From CAVPNY01 sp963706905 (GTDB lineage Bacteria > Chloroflexota > Anaerolineae > Anaerolineales > UBA4823): a stretch of DNA of 64,000 nucleotides. The notes below the pieces were generated by a model. The model had not been told where the DNA came from. It searched no databases and was given only the letters and a program-made list of their open reading frames with translations. Positions 63,022 through 64,000 of this stretch are shown piece by piece. The position numbers and the translations under genes were made by a program. Location of the stretch: contig CAVPNY010000020.1 in the NCBI GenBank assembly GCA_963706905.1, positions 124,001 to 188,000 on the forward strand, given 5' to 3'. Position 1 is the stretch's first letter. Every line of letters starts with the position of its first letter.

Positions 63022-64000
63022 ATGGCTGAATTCCCAACGCAGGCTCAAGTAGTTGTCATCGGTGGTGGGGTGGGCGGTTGCAGCATTGCTTACCACCTGA
63101 CGGAAATGGGCTGGAAGGATGTAGTAGTCATCGAGCGCCACGAGCTGACAGCTGGCTCTACCTGGCATTCTGCTGGATTGGTGGGACAGCTTCGCTCAGA
63201 CGCGAACCTGACCCGCATGATGTCTTACAGCACTGATCTTTATCGACGCTTGAAAGCCGAGACTGGCGTCGATACTGGCTGGCGTGAAGTGGGTGGGATT
63301 CGCCTGGCCTCCTCTGCTGAGCGGATGGAGGATGTAAAACGGCTGGTGGGCATGGCGCGCTCTTTTGGAATGCCAATGGAGATGCTCACCCCACAAGAAG
63401 CCTACAATATGTTCCCGATGATGTCGTTGGATGGGGTTCAGGGCGCTGCTTATACCCCCACCGATGGCGTGATCGATCCGACTGGCCTGACCAATGCCCT
63501 GGCAGCTGGCGCAAAGATGCGCGGGGCGAAATTCTTGCAAGATACAAATGTTGAGCGGATTAACCTGAAAGATGGCGTTGTGCATGAAGTCGTGACTGAT
63601 AAAGGCACCATCCGCACAGAGATCGTTGTCAACGCGGCTGGGCAATGGGGCGGTGAGGTTGGCAAGATGGTCGGCCTGTTCTTGCCGGTTGTGCCGATGG
63701 CCCACCTGTACATTATTACAAAACCGATCGAAGGTATTGGACACGATTTCCCCACATTGCGCGACCCAGACTTGCTGGTCTACTGGCGTGAGGAAGTTGG
63801 TGGTTTGGTGACGGGAGGATACGAGCGCCATCCAGAGCCGTTTGGTTTAGGAGGCATCCCTAAGGACTTCAAGTATCAGCTATTAGCTCCTGATTGGGAT
63901 CGCTTTGCTCCATTGATGGAAAATTCGATCAAGCGCGTTCCAGCCGTTGAGACAGCTGAGATTATCCAACTGCTCAACGGGCCGGAAGGTTTCACTCCCG
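63022..64000 (+). CDS. FAD-dependent oxidoreductase of the dimethylglycine/sarcosine dehydrogenase family (partial, runs off window)
   Basis: 326 residues visible. DAO-type FAD motif 'VVVIGGGVGGCSIAYHLTEM', 'ELTAGSTWHSAGLVGQLRSD' (His-Ser flavin-linkage region of dimethylglycine-dehydrogenase-like enzymes) and 'PTDGVIDPTGLTNALAAGAK'. It is a paralog of the enzyme at 54076, and a GcvT half is expected beyond the window. AAGGAG (63006-63011) precedes ATG. Plus strand, so separate from the 50-60 kb cluster and perhaps the start of a second, oppositely oriented catabolic unit. Confidence 0.85.
   Translation, partial: MAEFPTQAQVVVIGGGVGGCSIAYHLTEMGWKDVVVIERHELTAGSTWHSAGLVGQLRSDANLTRMMSYSTDLYRRLKAETGVDTGWREVGGIRLASSAERMEDVKRLVGMARSFGMPMEMLTPQEAYNMFPMMSLDGVQGAAYTPTDGVIDPTGLTNALAAGAKMRGAKFLQDTNVERINLKDGVVHEVVTDKGTIRTEIVVNAAGQWGGEVGKMVGLFLPVVPMAHLYIITKPIEGIGHDFPTLRDPDLLVYWREEVGGLVTGGYERHPEPFGLGGIPKDFKYQLLAPDWDRFAPLMENSIKRVPAVETAEIIQLLNGPEGFTP

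Overview
The window looks like a chromosomal piece of a Chloroflexota bacterium, most likely class Anaerolineae. This is an inference from gene content: PadR- and LuxR-type regulators of Anaerolineae style, secreted lamin-tail and YCF48-like proteins with 'TPTPTP' linkers, PKD-repeat surface proteins, HD-GYP/GAF/PAS sensors and fused FAD/GcvT demethylases. No rRNA or tRNA gene was found, so placement rests on protein resemblance only. Base composition is moderate (slightly over half G+C by eye). Many otherwise intact genes carry single-base frameshifts (near 1440, 4996, 20050, 34870, 40712, 48490-48570, 49435, 49855, 53658 and 59228), which suggests a draft or metagenome-derived sequence with residual indel errors, or a lineage with real gene decay.

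Layout. 1-3.5 kb: minus-strand surface-polymer operon (small membrane protein, kinase-like/methyltransferase protein, membrane-anchored sulfatase). 3.7-8.1 kb: stand-alone E2-type acyltransferase, decayed genes, a GHMP sugar kinase, and a seven-heme cytochrome c. 8.8-14 kb: a two-gene c-di-GMP module (GGDEF cyclase followed by HD-GYP phosphodiesterase). 14.4-15.2 kb: an array of a 67-bp tandem repeat with two small dyads per unit. 15.2-19.4 kb: ECF sigma/anti-sigma pair whose 5' end abuts a deleted IS21-family element. 19.5-22 kb: PadR-controlled membrane gene and a YihY-type protein. 22-28.4 kb: an exported-protein island (CTPGYWKNH protein, redoxin lipoprotein with an in-frame UGA, three lamin-tail-like proteins, a 12-repeat YCF48-like protein). 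28.7-33.7 kb: LuxR regulator, atypical SDR, a DksA-zinc-finger/SpoIIE phosphatase fusion, and a membrane-protein trio. 33.9-38.7 kb: a giant PKD-repeat protein. 39-41.9 kb: small membrane proteins and an EamA transporter. 41.9-48 kb: a complete ABC importer followed by an alkaline-phosphatase-superfamily enzyme and a PiT phosphate transporter. 48.4-50 kb: a broken lipoprotein esterase gene.

50-64 kb is the most coherent metabolic block. A DeoR-type regulator heads a seven-gene minus-strand cluster: metallophosphoesterase, APC permease, FAD/GcvT methylamine dehydrogenase, choline-kinase-like phosphotransferase, a second metallophosphoesterase and a second APC permease. A second FAD oxidoreductase of the same kind starts at 63022 on the plus strand. 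The likely theme is uptake and folate-linked demethylation of N-methylated amino compounds; the kinase and two phosphoesterases suggest a phosphorylated intermediate or inducer, which fits a DeoR-type regulator.

The best candidates for something new are (1) the redoxin whose in-frame UGA falls exactly where the first residue of a CPPC motif would be, followed at a suitable distance by a SECIS-like hairpin; (2) the kinase/phosphoesterase/APC/demethylase cluster; and (3) the 67-bp hairpin repeat array.
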